Positions 1 through 11,182 of a stretch of 64,000 bases of DNA are shown in pieces. The position numbers were made by a program, and so were the translations under genes. Below the pieces are notes generated by a model. That model searched no databases. It saw nothing but the letters and a program-made list of their open reading frames with translations, and was not told the DNA's origin. Numbering within the stretch: position 1 is the first letter of the stretch; each line of letters starts with the position of its first letter. Origin of the DNA: Aegilops tauschii subsp. strangulata (taxonomy: Eukaryota; Streptophyta; Magnoliopsida; Poales; Poaceae); NCBI RefSeq assembly GCF_002575655.3, contig NC_053037.3, positions 503,820,544 through 503,884,543 of the forward strand, read 5' to 3'.

Positions 1-208
1 TTGTACACGAGGTGCATCCAGTTTTCGCCGTGACCCTATCTACTCTTTTGCACATGCTATGCGGGTGAAATGATGATACCATGCCAAGTTCCAACATTTT
101 CAGAGTTCATTTTGTAGTGATTTTCAATTTCACCGTCATTTAGCTCTCTAAACAAATCGGTAAATGACTGAAAAACATCAAATGGTGTCAGAACGTGTTG
201 GAAATTGA

Positions 209-216
209 TGACGTCA
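209..216. other. TGACGTCA palindrome (CRE-like) present in 25 monomers
   Basis: A perfect 8-bp palindrome identical to the cAMP-response element core lies just right of the hairpin. It occurs at 209, 4287, 7011, 7697, 10040, 11391, 13774, 17872, 20938, 22994, 23337, 29108, 32192, 35583, 36954, 39677, 41372, 45107, 48173, 49525, 51562, 54304, 56018, 59405 and 61788 (first base). Most other monomers have TGACGTCG, and a minority TGATGTCG or TGATGTCA, so the site is one or two substitutions away everywhere. Right of 17.3 kb it is found mainly in the b monomer preceding a C monomer, roughly once per tetramer. Binding by any factor is unproven. Confidence 0.6.
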
Positions 217-343
217 CTTTGAATGATGCATACTGAACGCAAAAATAGGCTGGAGTTCAAATAAGTTTAAAAAACATTGAAGTGCCCGTGTAACAGATGA
301 GTTCTTGTCCGAAACCCTGATACTCCGAAAGAGATTGTCCAGT

Positions 344-686
344 TTGTACACGAGGTGCATCCAGTTTTCGCCATGACCCTCTCTACTCTTTTGCACATGC
401 AATGCGGGTGAAACGATGATACCATGCCAAGTTCCAACATTTTCAGAGTTCATTTTGTAGTGATTTTCAATTTCACCGTCATTTAGCTCTCTAAACAAAT
501 CGGTAAATGACTGAAAAACAGCAAATGATGTCAGAACGTGTTGGAAATTGATGACGTCGCTTTGAATGATGCATACTGAACGGAAAAATAGGCTGGAGTT
601 CAAATAAGTTTTAAAAACATTGAAGTACCCGTGTAACAGATGAGTTCTCGTCCGAAACCCTGATACTCCGAAAGAGATTGTCCAGT
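344..686. repeat. Representative full-length 343-bp monomer (monomer 2)
   Basis: This copy shows the parts of the unit. Offsets 1-70 hold most subfamily-diagnostic sites: GTGCATCC, GTGCGTCC or GAGCGTC; CCCTATC, CCCTCTC or CCCATTC; and GCTATG or GCAATG. Offsets 89-203 form a nested inverted repeat. Offsets 209-216 hold TGACGTCG or TGACGTCA. Offset 225-235 carries GATGCATAC, with an ATGCAT palindrome. Offsets 260-275 are a T-run/A-run junction that varies among three states (TTTTAAAAA, TTTAAAAAA, TTTAAAAA). The last state makes most 342-bp monomers. Offsets 285-340 carry a second set of diagnostic sites (AACAGATGAG or AATAGATGAG, TCCGAAACC or TCTGAAACC, ATACTCC or ATACCCC). The start point is arbitrary. 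It was chosen to match window base 1, and linked variants clearly cross it. Confidence 0.95.
432..546. repeat. Nested inverted repeat (potential hairpin/cruciform) inside each monomer
   Basis: Shown in monomer 2; the same element recurs in essentially every monomer at offsets 89-203 (70-184 in short monomers). The outer arms, 432-457 (starts TTCCAACA, ends TCATTTTG) and 522-546 (starts CAAATGA, ends TGTTGGAA), are complementary at about 20 of 26 positions, including a terminal 8-bp perfect match. The inner arms are 471-485 (TTTCA, CC bulge, GTCATTTA) and 504-516 (TAAATGAC, TGAAA). They give 13 paired bases around an 18-nt loop at 486-503. The two dyads are almost concentric, so the region could fold as one long imperfect hairpin. 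The frequent variant TAAAAGAC costs one inner pair. Folding in vivo is an inference; the symmetry itself is directly visible. Confidence 0.8.
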
Positions 687-1714
687 TTGTACATGAGGTG
701 CATCCAGTTTTCGCCGTGACCCTCTCTACTCTTTTGCACATGCTATGCGGGTGAAATGATGATACCATGCCAACTTTCAACATTTTCAGAGTTCATTTTG
801 TAGTGATTTTCAATTTCACCGTCATTTAGCTCTCTAAACAAATCGGTAACTGACTGAAAAACAGCAAATGATGTTAGAACGTGTTGGAAATTGATGATGT
901 CGCTTTGAATGATGCATACTGAACGCAAAAATAGGCTGGAGTTCAAATAAGTTTAAAAAACATTGAAGTGCCCGTGTAACAGATGAGTTCTCGTCCGAAA
1001 CCCTGATACTCCGAAGGAGATTCTCCAGTTTGTACACGAGGTGCGTCCAGTTTTCGCTGCGACCATCTCTACTCTTTTGCACATGCAATGCGGGTGAAAC
1101 GATGATACCATGCCAAGTTCCAACATTTTCAGAGTTCATTTTGTAGTGATTTTCTTTTTCACCGTCATTTAGCTCTCTAAACAAATCGGTAAAAGACTTA
1201 AAAACAGCAAATGATGTCAGAACGTGTTGGAAATTGATGATGTCACTTTGAATGATGTATACTGAACTCAAAAATAGGCTGGAGTTCAAATAAGTTTAAA
1301 AACATTGTAGTGCCCGTGTAATAGATGAGTTCTCGTCCGAAACCCTGATACTCCGAAAGAGATTGTCCAGTTTGTACACGAGGAGCGTCCAGTTTTCGCC
1401 GTGACCCTTTCTACTCTTTTGACCATGCTATGCGGGTGAAATGATGATACCATGCCAAGTTCCAACATTTTCAGAGTTCATTTTGTTGTGATTTTCAATT
1501 TCACCGTCATTTAGCTCTCTAAACAAATCGGTAAATGACTGAAAAACAGCAAATGATGTCAGAACGTGTTGGAAATTGATGCCGTCTCTTTGAATGATGC
1601 ATACTGAACGCGAAAATAGGCTGGAGTTCAAATAAGTTTAAAAAACATTGAAGTGCCCGTGTAACAGATGAGTTCTCGTCCGAAACCCTGATACTCCGAA
1701 AGAGATTGTCCAGT

Positions 1715-2038
1715 TTGTACACGAGGTGCATCCTCTACTCTTTTGCACATGCTATGCGGATGAAATGATGATACCATGCCATGTTCCAACATTTTCATAG
1801 TTCATTTTGTAGTGATTTTCAATTTCACCGTCATTTAGCTCTCTAAACAAATCGGTAAATGACTGAAAAACAGCAAATGATGTCAGAACGTGTTGGAAAT
1901 TGTTGATGTCGCTTTGAATGATGCATACTAAACGCAAAAATAGGCTGGAGTTCAAATAAGTTTAAAAAACATTGAAGTGCCCGTGTAACAGATGAGTTCT
2001 CGTCTGAAACCCTGATACTCCGAAAGAGATTGTCCAGT
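1715..2038. repeat. Short monomer subfamily S (19-bp deletion), first of 26 copies
   Basis: In this monomer GTGCATCC runs straight into TCTACTC. The 19 bases that normally lie between (AGTTTTCGCCGTGACCCTC in other copies) are missing, giving 324 instead of 343 bp. The same junction occurs in monomers starting at 1715, 3411, 5793, 8174, 8498, 9508, 10516, 12213, 14596, 19720, 24157, 26194, 26861, 33012, 34022, 37774, 40497, 42192, 43545, 47984, 49336, 51373, 56147, 58530, 59541 and 63637. The copies at 3411 and 43545 are 325 bp through an extra A elsewhere. Those at 47984, 49336 and 51373 are 323 bp. The copies at 26194 and 26861 read GCAACGTCTAC at the junction. One deletion event followed by amplification is the simplest explanation. 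Confidence 0.95.
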
Positions 2039-4078
2039 TTGTACACGAGGTGCGTCCAGTTTTCGCCGTGACCCTCTCTACTCTTTTGCACATGCAATGC
2101 GGGTGAAACGATGATACCATGCCAAGTTCCAACATTTTCAGAGTTCATTTTGTAGTGATTTTCAATTTCACCGTCATTTAGCTCTCTAAACAAATCGGTA
2201 AATGACTGAAAAACAGCAAATGATGTCAGAACGTGTTGGAAATTGATGATGTCGCTTTGAATGATGCAAACTGAACGCAAAAATAGGCTGGAGTTCAAAT
2301 AAGTTTTAAAAACATTGAAGTGCCCGTGTAACAGATGAGTTCTTGTCCGAAACCCTGATACTCCGAAAGAGATTATCCAGTTTGTACACGAGGTGCATCC
2401 AGTTTTCGCCGTGACCCTATCTACTCTTTTGCACATGCTATGCGGGTGAAATGATGATACCATGCCAAGTTCCAACATTTTCAGAGTTCATTTTGTAGTG
2501 ATTTTCAATTTCACCGTCATTTAGCTCTCTAAACAAATCGGTAAATGACTGAAAAACAGCAAATGTTGTCAGAACGTGTTGGAAATTGATGACGTCGCTT
2601 TGAATGATGCATACTGAACGCAAAAATAGGCTGGAGTTCAAATAAGTTTAAAAAACATTGAAGTGCCCGTGTAACAGATGAGTTCTTGTCCGAAACCCTG
2701 ATACTCCGAAAGAGATTGTCCAGTATGTACACGAGGTGCGTCCAGTTTTCGCCGTGACCCTCTCTACTCTTTTGCACATGCAATGCGGGTGAAACGATGA
2801 TACCATGCCAAGTTCCAACATTTTCAGAGTTCATTTTGTAGTGATTTTCAATTTCACCGTCATTTAGCTCTCTAAACAAATCGGTAAATGACTGAAAAAC
2901 AGCAAATGATGTCAGAACGTGTTGGAAATTGATGACGTCGCTTTGAATGATGCATACTGAACGCAAAAATAGGCTGGAGTTCAAATAAGTTTTAAAAACA
3001 TTAAAGTGCCCGTGTAACAGATGAGTTCTCGTCAGAAACCCTGATACTCCAAAAGAGATTGTCCAGTTTGTACACGAGGTGCGTCCAGTTTTCGCCGTGA
3101 CACTCTCTACTCTTTTGCACATGCAATGCGGGTGAAACGATGATACCATGCCAAGTTCCAACATTTTCAGAGTTCATTTTGTAGTGATTTTCAATTTCAC
3201 CGTCATTTAGCTCTCTAAACAAATCGGTAAAAGACTGAAAAACAGCAAATGATGTCAGAACGTGTTGGAAATTGATGACGTCGCTTTGAATGATGCATAC
3301 TGAACGCAAAAATAGGCTGGAGTTCAAATAAGTTTAAAAAACATTGAAGTGCCCGTGTAAGAGATGAGTTCTGATCCGAAACCCTGATACTCCGAAAGAG
3401 ATTGTCCAGTTTGTACACGAGGTGCATCCTCTACACTTTTGCACATGCTATGCGGGTGAAATGATGATACCATGCCAAGTTCCAACATTTTCATAGTTCA
3501 TTTTGTAGTGATTTTCAATTTCACCGTCATTTAGCTCTCTAAACAAATCGGTAAATGACTGAAAAACAGCAAATGATGTCAGAACGTGCTGGAAAATTGA
3601 TGATGTCGCTTTGAATGATGCATACTAAACGCAAAAATAGGCTGTAGTTCAAATAAGTTTTAAAAACATTGAAGTGCCCGTGTAACAGATGAGTTCTCGT
3701 CCGAAACCCTGATACTCCGAAAGAGATTTTCCAGTTTGTACACGAGGTGCGTCCAGTTTTCGCCGTGACCCTCTCTACTCTTTTGCACATGCAATGCGAG
3801 TGAAACGATGATACCATGCCAAGTTCCAACATTTTCAGAGTTCATTTTGTAGTGATTTTCAATTTCACCGTCATTTAGCTCTCTAAACAAATCGGTAAAT
3901 GACTGAAAAACAGCAAATGATGTCAGAACGTGCTGGAAATTGATGACGTCGCTTTGAATGATGCACACTGAACGCAAAAATAGGCTGGAGTTCAAATAAG
4001 TTTTAAAAACATTGATGTGCCCGTGTAACAGATGAGTTCTCGTCCGAAACCCTGATACTCCGAAAGAGATTATCCAGT

Positions 4079-6802
4079 TTGTACACGAGGTGCATCCAGT
4101 TTTCGCCGTGACCCTATCTACTCTTTTGCACATGCTATGCGGGTGAAATGATGATACCATGCCAAGTTCCAACATTTTCAGAGTTCATTTTGTAGTGATT
4201 TTCAATTTCACCGTCATTTAGCTCTCTAAACAAATCGGTAAATGACTGAAAAACATCAAATGGTGTCAGAACGTGTTGGAAATTGATGACGTCACTTTGA
4301 ATGATGCATACTGAACGCAAAAATAGGCTGGAGTTCAAATAAGTTTAAAAAACATTGAAGTGCCCGTGTAACAGATGAGTTCTTGTCCGAAACCCTGATA
4401 CTCCGAAAGAGATTGTCCAGTTTGTACACGAGGTGCATCCAGTTTTCGCCATGACCCTCTCTACTCTTTTGCACATGCAATGCGGGTGAAACGATGATAC
4501 CATGCCAAGTTCCAACATTTTCAGAGTTCATTTTGTAGTGATTTTCAATTTCACCGTCATTTAGCTCTCTAAACAAATCGGTAAATGACTGAAAAACAGC
4601 AAATGATGTCAGAACGTGTTGGAAATTGATGACGTCGCTTTGAATGATGCATACTGAACGGAAAAATAGGCTGGAGTTCAAATAAGTTTTAAAAACATTG
4701 AAGTACCCGTGTAACAGATGAGTTCTCGTCCGAAACCCTGATACTCCGAAAGAGATTGTCCAGTTTGTACACGAGGTGCATCCAGTTTTCGCCGTGACCC
4801 TCTCTACTCTTTTGCACATGCTATGCGGGTGAAATGATGATACCATGCCAACTTTCAACATTTTCAGAGTTCATTTTGTAGTGATTTTCAATTTCACCGT
4901 CATTTAGCTCTCTAAACAAATCGGTAACTGACTGAAAAACAGCAAATGATGTTAGAACGTGTTGGAAATTGATGATGTCGCTTTGAATGATGCATACTGA
5001 ACGCAAAAATAGGCTGGAGTTCAAATAAGTTTAAAAAACATTGAAGTGCCCGTGTAACAGATGAGTTCTCGTCCGAAACCCTGATACTCCGAAGGAGATT
5101 CTCCAGTTTGTACACGAGGTGCGTCCAGTTTTCGCTGCGACCATCTCTACTCTTTTGCACATGCAATGCGGGTGAAACGATGATACCATGCCAAGTTCCA
5201 ACATTTTCAGAGTTCATTTTGTAGTGATTTTCTTTTTCACCGTCATTTAGCTCTCTAAACAAATCGGTAAAAGACTTAAAAACAGCAAATGATGTCAGAA
5301 CGTGTTGGAAATTGATGATGTCACTTTGAATGATGTATACTGAACTCAAAAATAGGCTGGAGTTCAAATAAGTTTAAAAACATTGTAGTGCCCGTGTAAT
5401 AGATGAGTTCTCGTCCGAAACCCTGATACTCCGAAAGAGATTGTCCAGTTTGTACACGAGGAGCGTCCAGTTTTCGCCGTGACCCTTTCTACTCTTTTGA
5501 CCATGCTATGCGGGTGAAATGATGATACCATGCCAAGTTCCAACATTTTCAGAGTTCATTTTGTTGTGATTTTCAATTTCACCGTCATTTAGCTCTCTAA
5601 ACAAATCGGTAAATGACTGAAAAACAGCAAATGATGTCAGAACGTGTTGGAAATTGATGCCGTCTCTTTGAATGATGCATACTGAACGCGAAAATAGGCT
5701 GGAGTTCAAATAAGTTTAAAAAACATTGAAGTGCCCGTGTAACAGATGAGTTCTCGTCCGAAACCCTGATACTCCGAAAGAGATTGTCCAGTTTGTACAC
5801 GAGGTGCATCCTCTACTCTTTTGCACATGCTATGCGGATGAAATGATGATACCATGCCATGTTCCAACATTTTCATAGTTCATTTTGTAGTGATTTTCAA
5901 TTTCACCGTCATTTAGCTCTCTAAACAAATCGGTAAATGACTGAAAAACAGCAAATGATGTCAGAACGTGTTGGAAATTGTTGATGTCGCTTTGAATGAT
6001 GCATACTAAACGCAAAAATAGGCTGGAGTTCAAATAAGTTTAAAAAACATTGAAGTGCCCGTGTAACAGATGAGTTCTCGTCTGAAACCCTGATACTCCG
6101 AAAGAGATTGTCCAGTTTGTACACGAGGTGCGTCCAGTTTTCGCCGTGACCCTCTCTACTCTTTTGCACATGCAATGCGGGTGAAACGATGATACCATGC
6201 CAAGTTCCAACATTTTCAGAGTTCATTTTGTAGTGATTTTCAATTTCACCGTCATTTAGCTCTCTAAACAAATCGGTAAATGACTGAAAAACAGCAAATG
6301 ATGTCAGAACGTGTTGGAAATTGATGATGTCGCTTTGAATGATGCAAACTGAACGCAAAAATAGGCTGGAGTTCAAATAAGTTTTAAAAACATTGAAGTG
6401 CCCGTGTAACAGATGAGTTCTTGTCCGAAACCCTGATACTCCGAAAGAGATTATCCAGTTTGTACACGAGGTGCATCCAGTTTTCGCCGTGACCCTATCT
6501 ACTCTTTTGCACATGCTATGCGGGTGAAATGATGATACCATGCCAAGTTCCAACATTTTCAGAGTTCATTTTGTAGTGATTTTCAATTTCACCGTCATTT
6601 AGCTCTCTAAACAAATCGGTAAATGACTGAAAAACAGCAAATGTTGTCAGAACGTGTTGGAAATTGATGACGTCGCTTTGAATGATGCATACTGAACACA
6701 AAAATAGGCTCGAGTTCAAATAAGTTTAAAAAACATTGAAGTGCCCGTGTAACAGATGAGTTCTTGTCCGAAACCCTGATACTCCGAAAGAGATTGTCCA
6801 GT
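4079..6802. repeat. 12-monomer higher-order unit, copy 2 (partial)
   Basis: Monomer starts: 4079, 4422, 4765, 5108, 5450, 5793 (S), 6117, 6460. The order A a a B D S B A repeats monomers 1-8 of copy 1 at an offset of exactly 4078 bp. Matching continues with a few changes (near 6698 and 6711) to about 6947, inside the next monomer. There the two copies diverge: CTCACTAAAC, then AAAAGATTG, replaces the copy 1 sequence. Copy 2 is therefore truncated to roughly 8.4 of 12 monomers. Confidence 0.88.
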
Positions 6803-9800
6803 ATGTACACGAGGTGCGTCCAGTTTTCGCCGTGACCCTCTCTACTCTTTTGCACATGCAATGCGGGTGAAACGATGATACCATGCCAAGTTCCAACATT
6901 TTCAGAGTTCATTTTGTAGTGATTTTCAATTTCACCGTCATTTAGCTCACTAAACAAATCGGTAAAAGATTGAAAAACAGCAAATGATGTCAGTACGTGT
7001 TGGAAATTGATGACGTCACTTTGAATGATGCATACTGAACGCAAAAATAGGCTGGAGTTCAAATAAGTTTTAAAAACATTGAAGTGCCCGTGTAACAGAT
7101 GAGTTCTCGTCCGAAACCCTGATACTCCGAAAGAGATTGTCCAGTTTGTACACGAGGTGCATCCAGTTTTCGCCGTGACCCTCTCTACTCTTTTGCACAT
7201 GCTATGCGGGTGAAATGATGATACCATGCCAACTTCCAACATTTTCAGAGTTCATTTTGTAGTGATTTTCAATTTCACCGTCATTTAGCTCTCTAAACAA
7301 ATCGGTAACTGACTGAAAAACAGCAAATGATATTACAACGTGTTGGAAATTGATGATGTCGCTTTGAATGATGCATACTGAAGGCAAAAATAGGCTGGAG
7401 TTCAAATAAGTTTTAAAAACATTGAAGTGCCCGTGTAACAGATGAGTTCTCGTCCGAAACCCTGATACTCCGAAAGAGGTTGTCCAGTTTGTACACGAGG
7501 TGCGTCCAGTTTTCGCTGTGACCCTCTCTACTCTTTTGCACATGCAATGCGGGTGAAACGATGATACCATGCCAAGTTCCAACATTTTCAGATTTCATTT
7601 TGTAGTGATTTTCAATTTCACCGTCATTTAGCTCTCAAAACAAATCGGTAAAAGACTGAAAAACAGCAAATGATGTCAGAACGTGTTGGAAATTGATGAC
7701 GTCACTTTGAATGATGTATACTGCACGCAAAAATAGGCTGGAGTTCAAATAAGTTTAAAAACATTGAAGTGCCTGTGTAGTAGATGAGTTCTCGTCCGAA
7801 ACCCTGATACTCCGAAAGAGATTGTCCAGTTTGTACACGAGGTGCGTCCAGTTTTCGCCGTGACCCTCTCTACTCTTTTGCACATGCAATGCGGGTGAAA
7901 CGATGATACCATGCCAAGTTCCAACATTTTCAGAGTTCATTTTGTAGTGATTTTCAATTTCACCGTCATTTAGCTCTCTAAACAAATCGGTAAATGACTG
8001 AAAAACAGCAAATGATGTCAGAACGTGTTAGAAATTGATGACGTCGCTTTGAATGATGCATACTGAACGCAAAAATAGGCTGGAGTTCAAATAAGTTTTA
8101 AAAACATTGAAGTGCCCGTGTAACAGATGAGTTCTCGTCCGAAACCCTGATACTCCGAAAGAGATTGTCCAGTTTGTACACGAGGTGCATCCTCTACTCT
8201 TTTGCACATGCTATGCGGGTGAAATGATGATACCATGCCAAGTTCCAACATTTTCAGAGTTCATTTTGTAGTGATTTTCAATTTCACCGTCATTTAGCTC
8301 TCTAAACAAATCGGAAAATGACTGAAAAATAGCAAATGATGTCAGAACGTGTTAGAAATTGATGACGTCGCTTTGAATGATGCATACTGAACGCAAAAAT
8401 AGGCTGGAGTTCAAATAAGTTTTAAAAACATTGAAGTGTCCGTGTAACAGATGAGTTCTCGTCCGAAACCCTGATACTCCGAAAGAGATTGTCCAGTTTG
8501 TACATGAGGTGCATCCTCTACTCTTTTGCACATGCTATGCGGGTGAAATGATGATACCATGCCAAGTTCCAACATTTTCATAGTTCATTTTGTAGTGATT
8601 TTCAATTTCACCGTCATGTAGCTCTCTAAACAAATCGGTAAATGACTGAAAAATAGCAAATGATGTCAGAACGTGTTGGAAATTGATGATATCGCTTTGA
8701 ATAATGCATACTAAACGCAAAAATAGGCTGGAGTTCAAATAAGTTTAAAAAACATTGAAGTGCCCGTGTAACAGATGAGTTCTCGTCCGAAACCCTGATA
8801 CTCCGAAAGAGATTGTCCAGTTTGTACACGAGGTGCGTCCAGTTTTTGCCGTGACCCTCTCTACTCTTTTGCACATGCAATGCGGGTGAAACGATGATAC
8901 CATGCCAAGTTCCAACATTTTCAGAGTTCATTTTGTAGTGATTTTAAATTTCACCGTCATTTAGCTCACTAAACAAATCGGTAAAAGACTGAAAAACAGC
9001 AAATGATGTCAGAACGTGTTGGAAATTGATGATGTCACTTTGAATGATGCATACTGAACGCAAAAATAGGCTGGAGTTCAAATAAGTTTTTAAAACATTG
9101 AAGTGCCCGTGTAACAGATGAGTTCTCGTCCGAAACCCTGATACTCCGAAAGAGATTGTCCAGTTTGTACATGAGGTGCATCCAGTTTTCGCCGTGACCC
9201 TCTCTACTCTTTTTCACATGCTATCCGGGTGAAATGATGATACCATGCCAACTTCCAACATTTTCAGAGTTCATTTTGTAGTGATTTTCAATTTCACCGT
9301 CATTTAGCTCTCTAAACAAATCGGAAAATGACTGAAAAATAGCAAATGATGTCAGAACGTGTTAGAAATTGATGACGTCGCTTTGAATGATGCATACTGA
9401 ACGCAAAAATAGGCTGGAGTTCAAATAAGTTTTAAAAACATTGAAGTGTCCGTGTAACAGATGAGTTCTCGTCCGAAACCCTGATACTCCGAAAGAGATT
9501 GTCCAGTTTGTACATGAGGTGCATCCTCTACTCTTTTGCACATGCTATGCGGGTGAAATGATGATACCATGCCAAGTTGCAACATTTTCATAGTTCATTT
9601 TGTAGTGATTTTCAATTTCACCGTCATGTAGCTCTCTAAACAAATCGGTAAATGACTGAAAAATAGCAAATGATGTCAGAACGTGTTGGAAATTGATGAT
9701 ATCGCTTTGAATAATGCATACTAAACGCAAAAATAGGCTGGAGTTCAAATAAGTTTTAAAAACATTGAAGTGCCCGTGTAACAGATGAGTTCTCGTCCGA

Positions 9801-11182
9801 AACCCTGATACTCCGAAAGAGATTGTCCAGTTTGTACACGAGGTGCGTCCAGTTTTCGCTGTGACCCTCTCTACTCTTTTGCACATGTAATGCGGGTGAA
9901 ACGATGATACCATGCCAAGTTCCAACATTTTCAGAGTTCATTTTGTAGTGATTTTTAATTTCACCGTCATTTAGCTCTCTAAACAAATCGGTAAAAGACT
10001 GAAAAACAGCAAATGATGTCAGAACGTGTTGGAAACTGATGACGTCACTTTGAATGATGTATACTGAACGCAAAAATAGGCTGGAGTTCAAATAAGTTTA
10101 AAAACATTGAAGTGCCTGTGTAATAGATGAGTTCTCGTCCGAAACCCTGATACTCCGAAAGAGATTGTCCAGTTTGTACACGAGGTGCGTCCAGTTTTCG
10201 CCGTGACCCTCTCTACTCTTTTGCACATGCAATGCGGGTGAAACGATGATACCATGCCAAGTTCCAACATTTTCAGAGTTCATTTTGTAGTGATTTTCAA
10301 TTTCACCGTCATTTAGCTCTCTAAACAAATCGGTAACTGACTGAAAAACAGCAAATGATGTCAGAACGTGTTGGAAATTGATGACGTCGCTTTGAATGAT
10401 GCATACTGAACGCAAAATAGGCTGGAGTTCAAATAAGTTTTAAAAACATTGAAGTGCCCGTGTAACAGATGAGTTCTCGTCCGAAACCCTGATACTCCGA
10501 AAGAGATTGTCCAGTTTGTACACGAGGTGCATCCTCTACTCTTTTGCACGTGCTATGCGGGTGAAATGATGATACCATGCCAAGTTCCAACATTTTCATA
10601 GTTCATTTTGTAGTGATTTTCAATTTCACCGTCATTTAGCTCTCTAAACAAATCGGTAAATGACTGAAAAACAGCAAATGATGTCAGAACATGTTGGAAA
10701 TTGATGATGTCGCTTTGAATGATGCATACTAAACGCAAAAATAGGCTGGAGTTCAAATAAGTTTAAAAAACATTGAAGTGCCTGTGTAACAGATGAGTTC
10801 TCGTCCGAAACCCTGATACTCCGAAAGAGATTGTCCAGTTTGTACACGAGGTGCGTCCAGTTTTCGCCGTGACCCTCTCTACTCTTTTGCACATGCAATG
10901 CGGGTGAAATGATGATACCATGCCAAGTTCCAACATTTTCAGAGTTCATTTTGTAGTGATTTTCAATTTCACCGTCATTTAGCTCTCTAAACAAATCGGT
11001 AAATGACTGAAAAACTGCAAATGATGTCAGAACGTGTTGGAAATTGATGACGTCGCGTTGAATGATGCATACTGAACGCAAAAATTGGCTGGAGTTGAAA
11101 TAAGTTTTAAAAACATTGAAGTGCCCGTGTAACAGATGAGTTCTTGTCCGAAACCCTGATACTCCGAAAGAGATTGTCCAGT
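6803..11182. repeat. Less regular satellite segment rich in short monomers
   Basis: Monomer starts: 6803, 7146, 7489, 7831, 8174 (S), 8498 (S), 8822, 9165, 9508 (S), 9832, 10174, 10516 (S), 10840. Order is B a B B S S B a S B B S B. No single period governs the segment. A 1010-bp duplication links about 8270-8740 with 9280-9750; it shares TCGGAAAATG, CATGTAGC, GATATCGC and GAATAATGC. A 2343-bp spaced similarity links the 7.5-8.0 kb and 9.8-10.3 kb regions. The adjacent S-S pair at 8174 and 8498 is the only one in the window. Monomers here carry more private substitutions than those further right, as expected of an older or less recently homogenised part of an array. Confidence 0.8.

Larger units (their letters stand above)
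1..4078. repeat. 12-monomer higher-order unit, copy 1 (4078 bp)
   Basis: Monomer starts: 1, 344, 687, 1030, 1372, 1715 (S), 2039, 2382, 2725, 3068, 3411 (S), 3736. Subfamily order by eye is A a a B D S B A B B S B. The unit is identified because the sequence restarts at 4079 with the same order and the same private variants: AAATGGTG at 182, the T-to-C change giving GCTGCGACC near 1055, TTTTCTTTTTCACC near 1150, and GACCATGC near 1421. The only difference I noticed in the first 2.6 kb is T at 694 against C at 4772. The unit is probably longer to the left, since the window starts inside it. Confidence 0.9.

Noticed and set aside
260..275. The T-run/A-run as a transcription terminator or polyadenylation site
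   Set aside because: It varies freely among three states between monomers, has no associated stem in the right place, and there is no gene upstream.
344..400. Microsatellite or telomere-like repeats
   Set aside because: I searched for TTAGGG-like and other short tandem motifs. Only short homopolymer runs and isolated ATGATGATG-like words are present.
530..552. CENP-B box in ACGTGTTGGAAATTGA
   Set aside because: It shares the GTTGGAA(A) core with the primate CENP-B box. It lacks the essential TTCG before the core and CGGG after it, so binding is not expected.
344..686. Alpha satellite or another known centromere family
   Set aside because: Although 343 is about 2 x 171, the sequence does not resemble alpha satellite and its halves are not direct repeats of each other. 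I recognise no known family.
8174..8821. Two adjacent short monomers as a separate 324-bp array
   Set aside because: Only two in a row are present, and they are not nearest relatives by eye (the copy at 8498 carries CATGTAGC and GATATCGC, the one at 8174 does not). So it is not a distinct local array.
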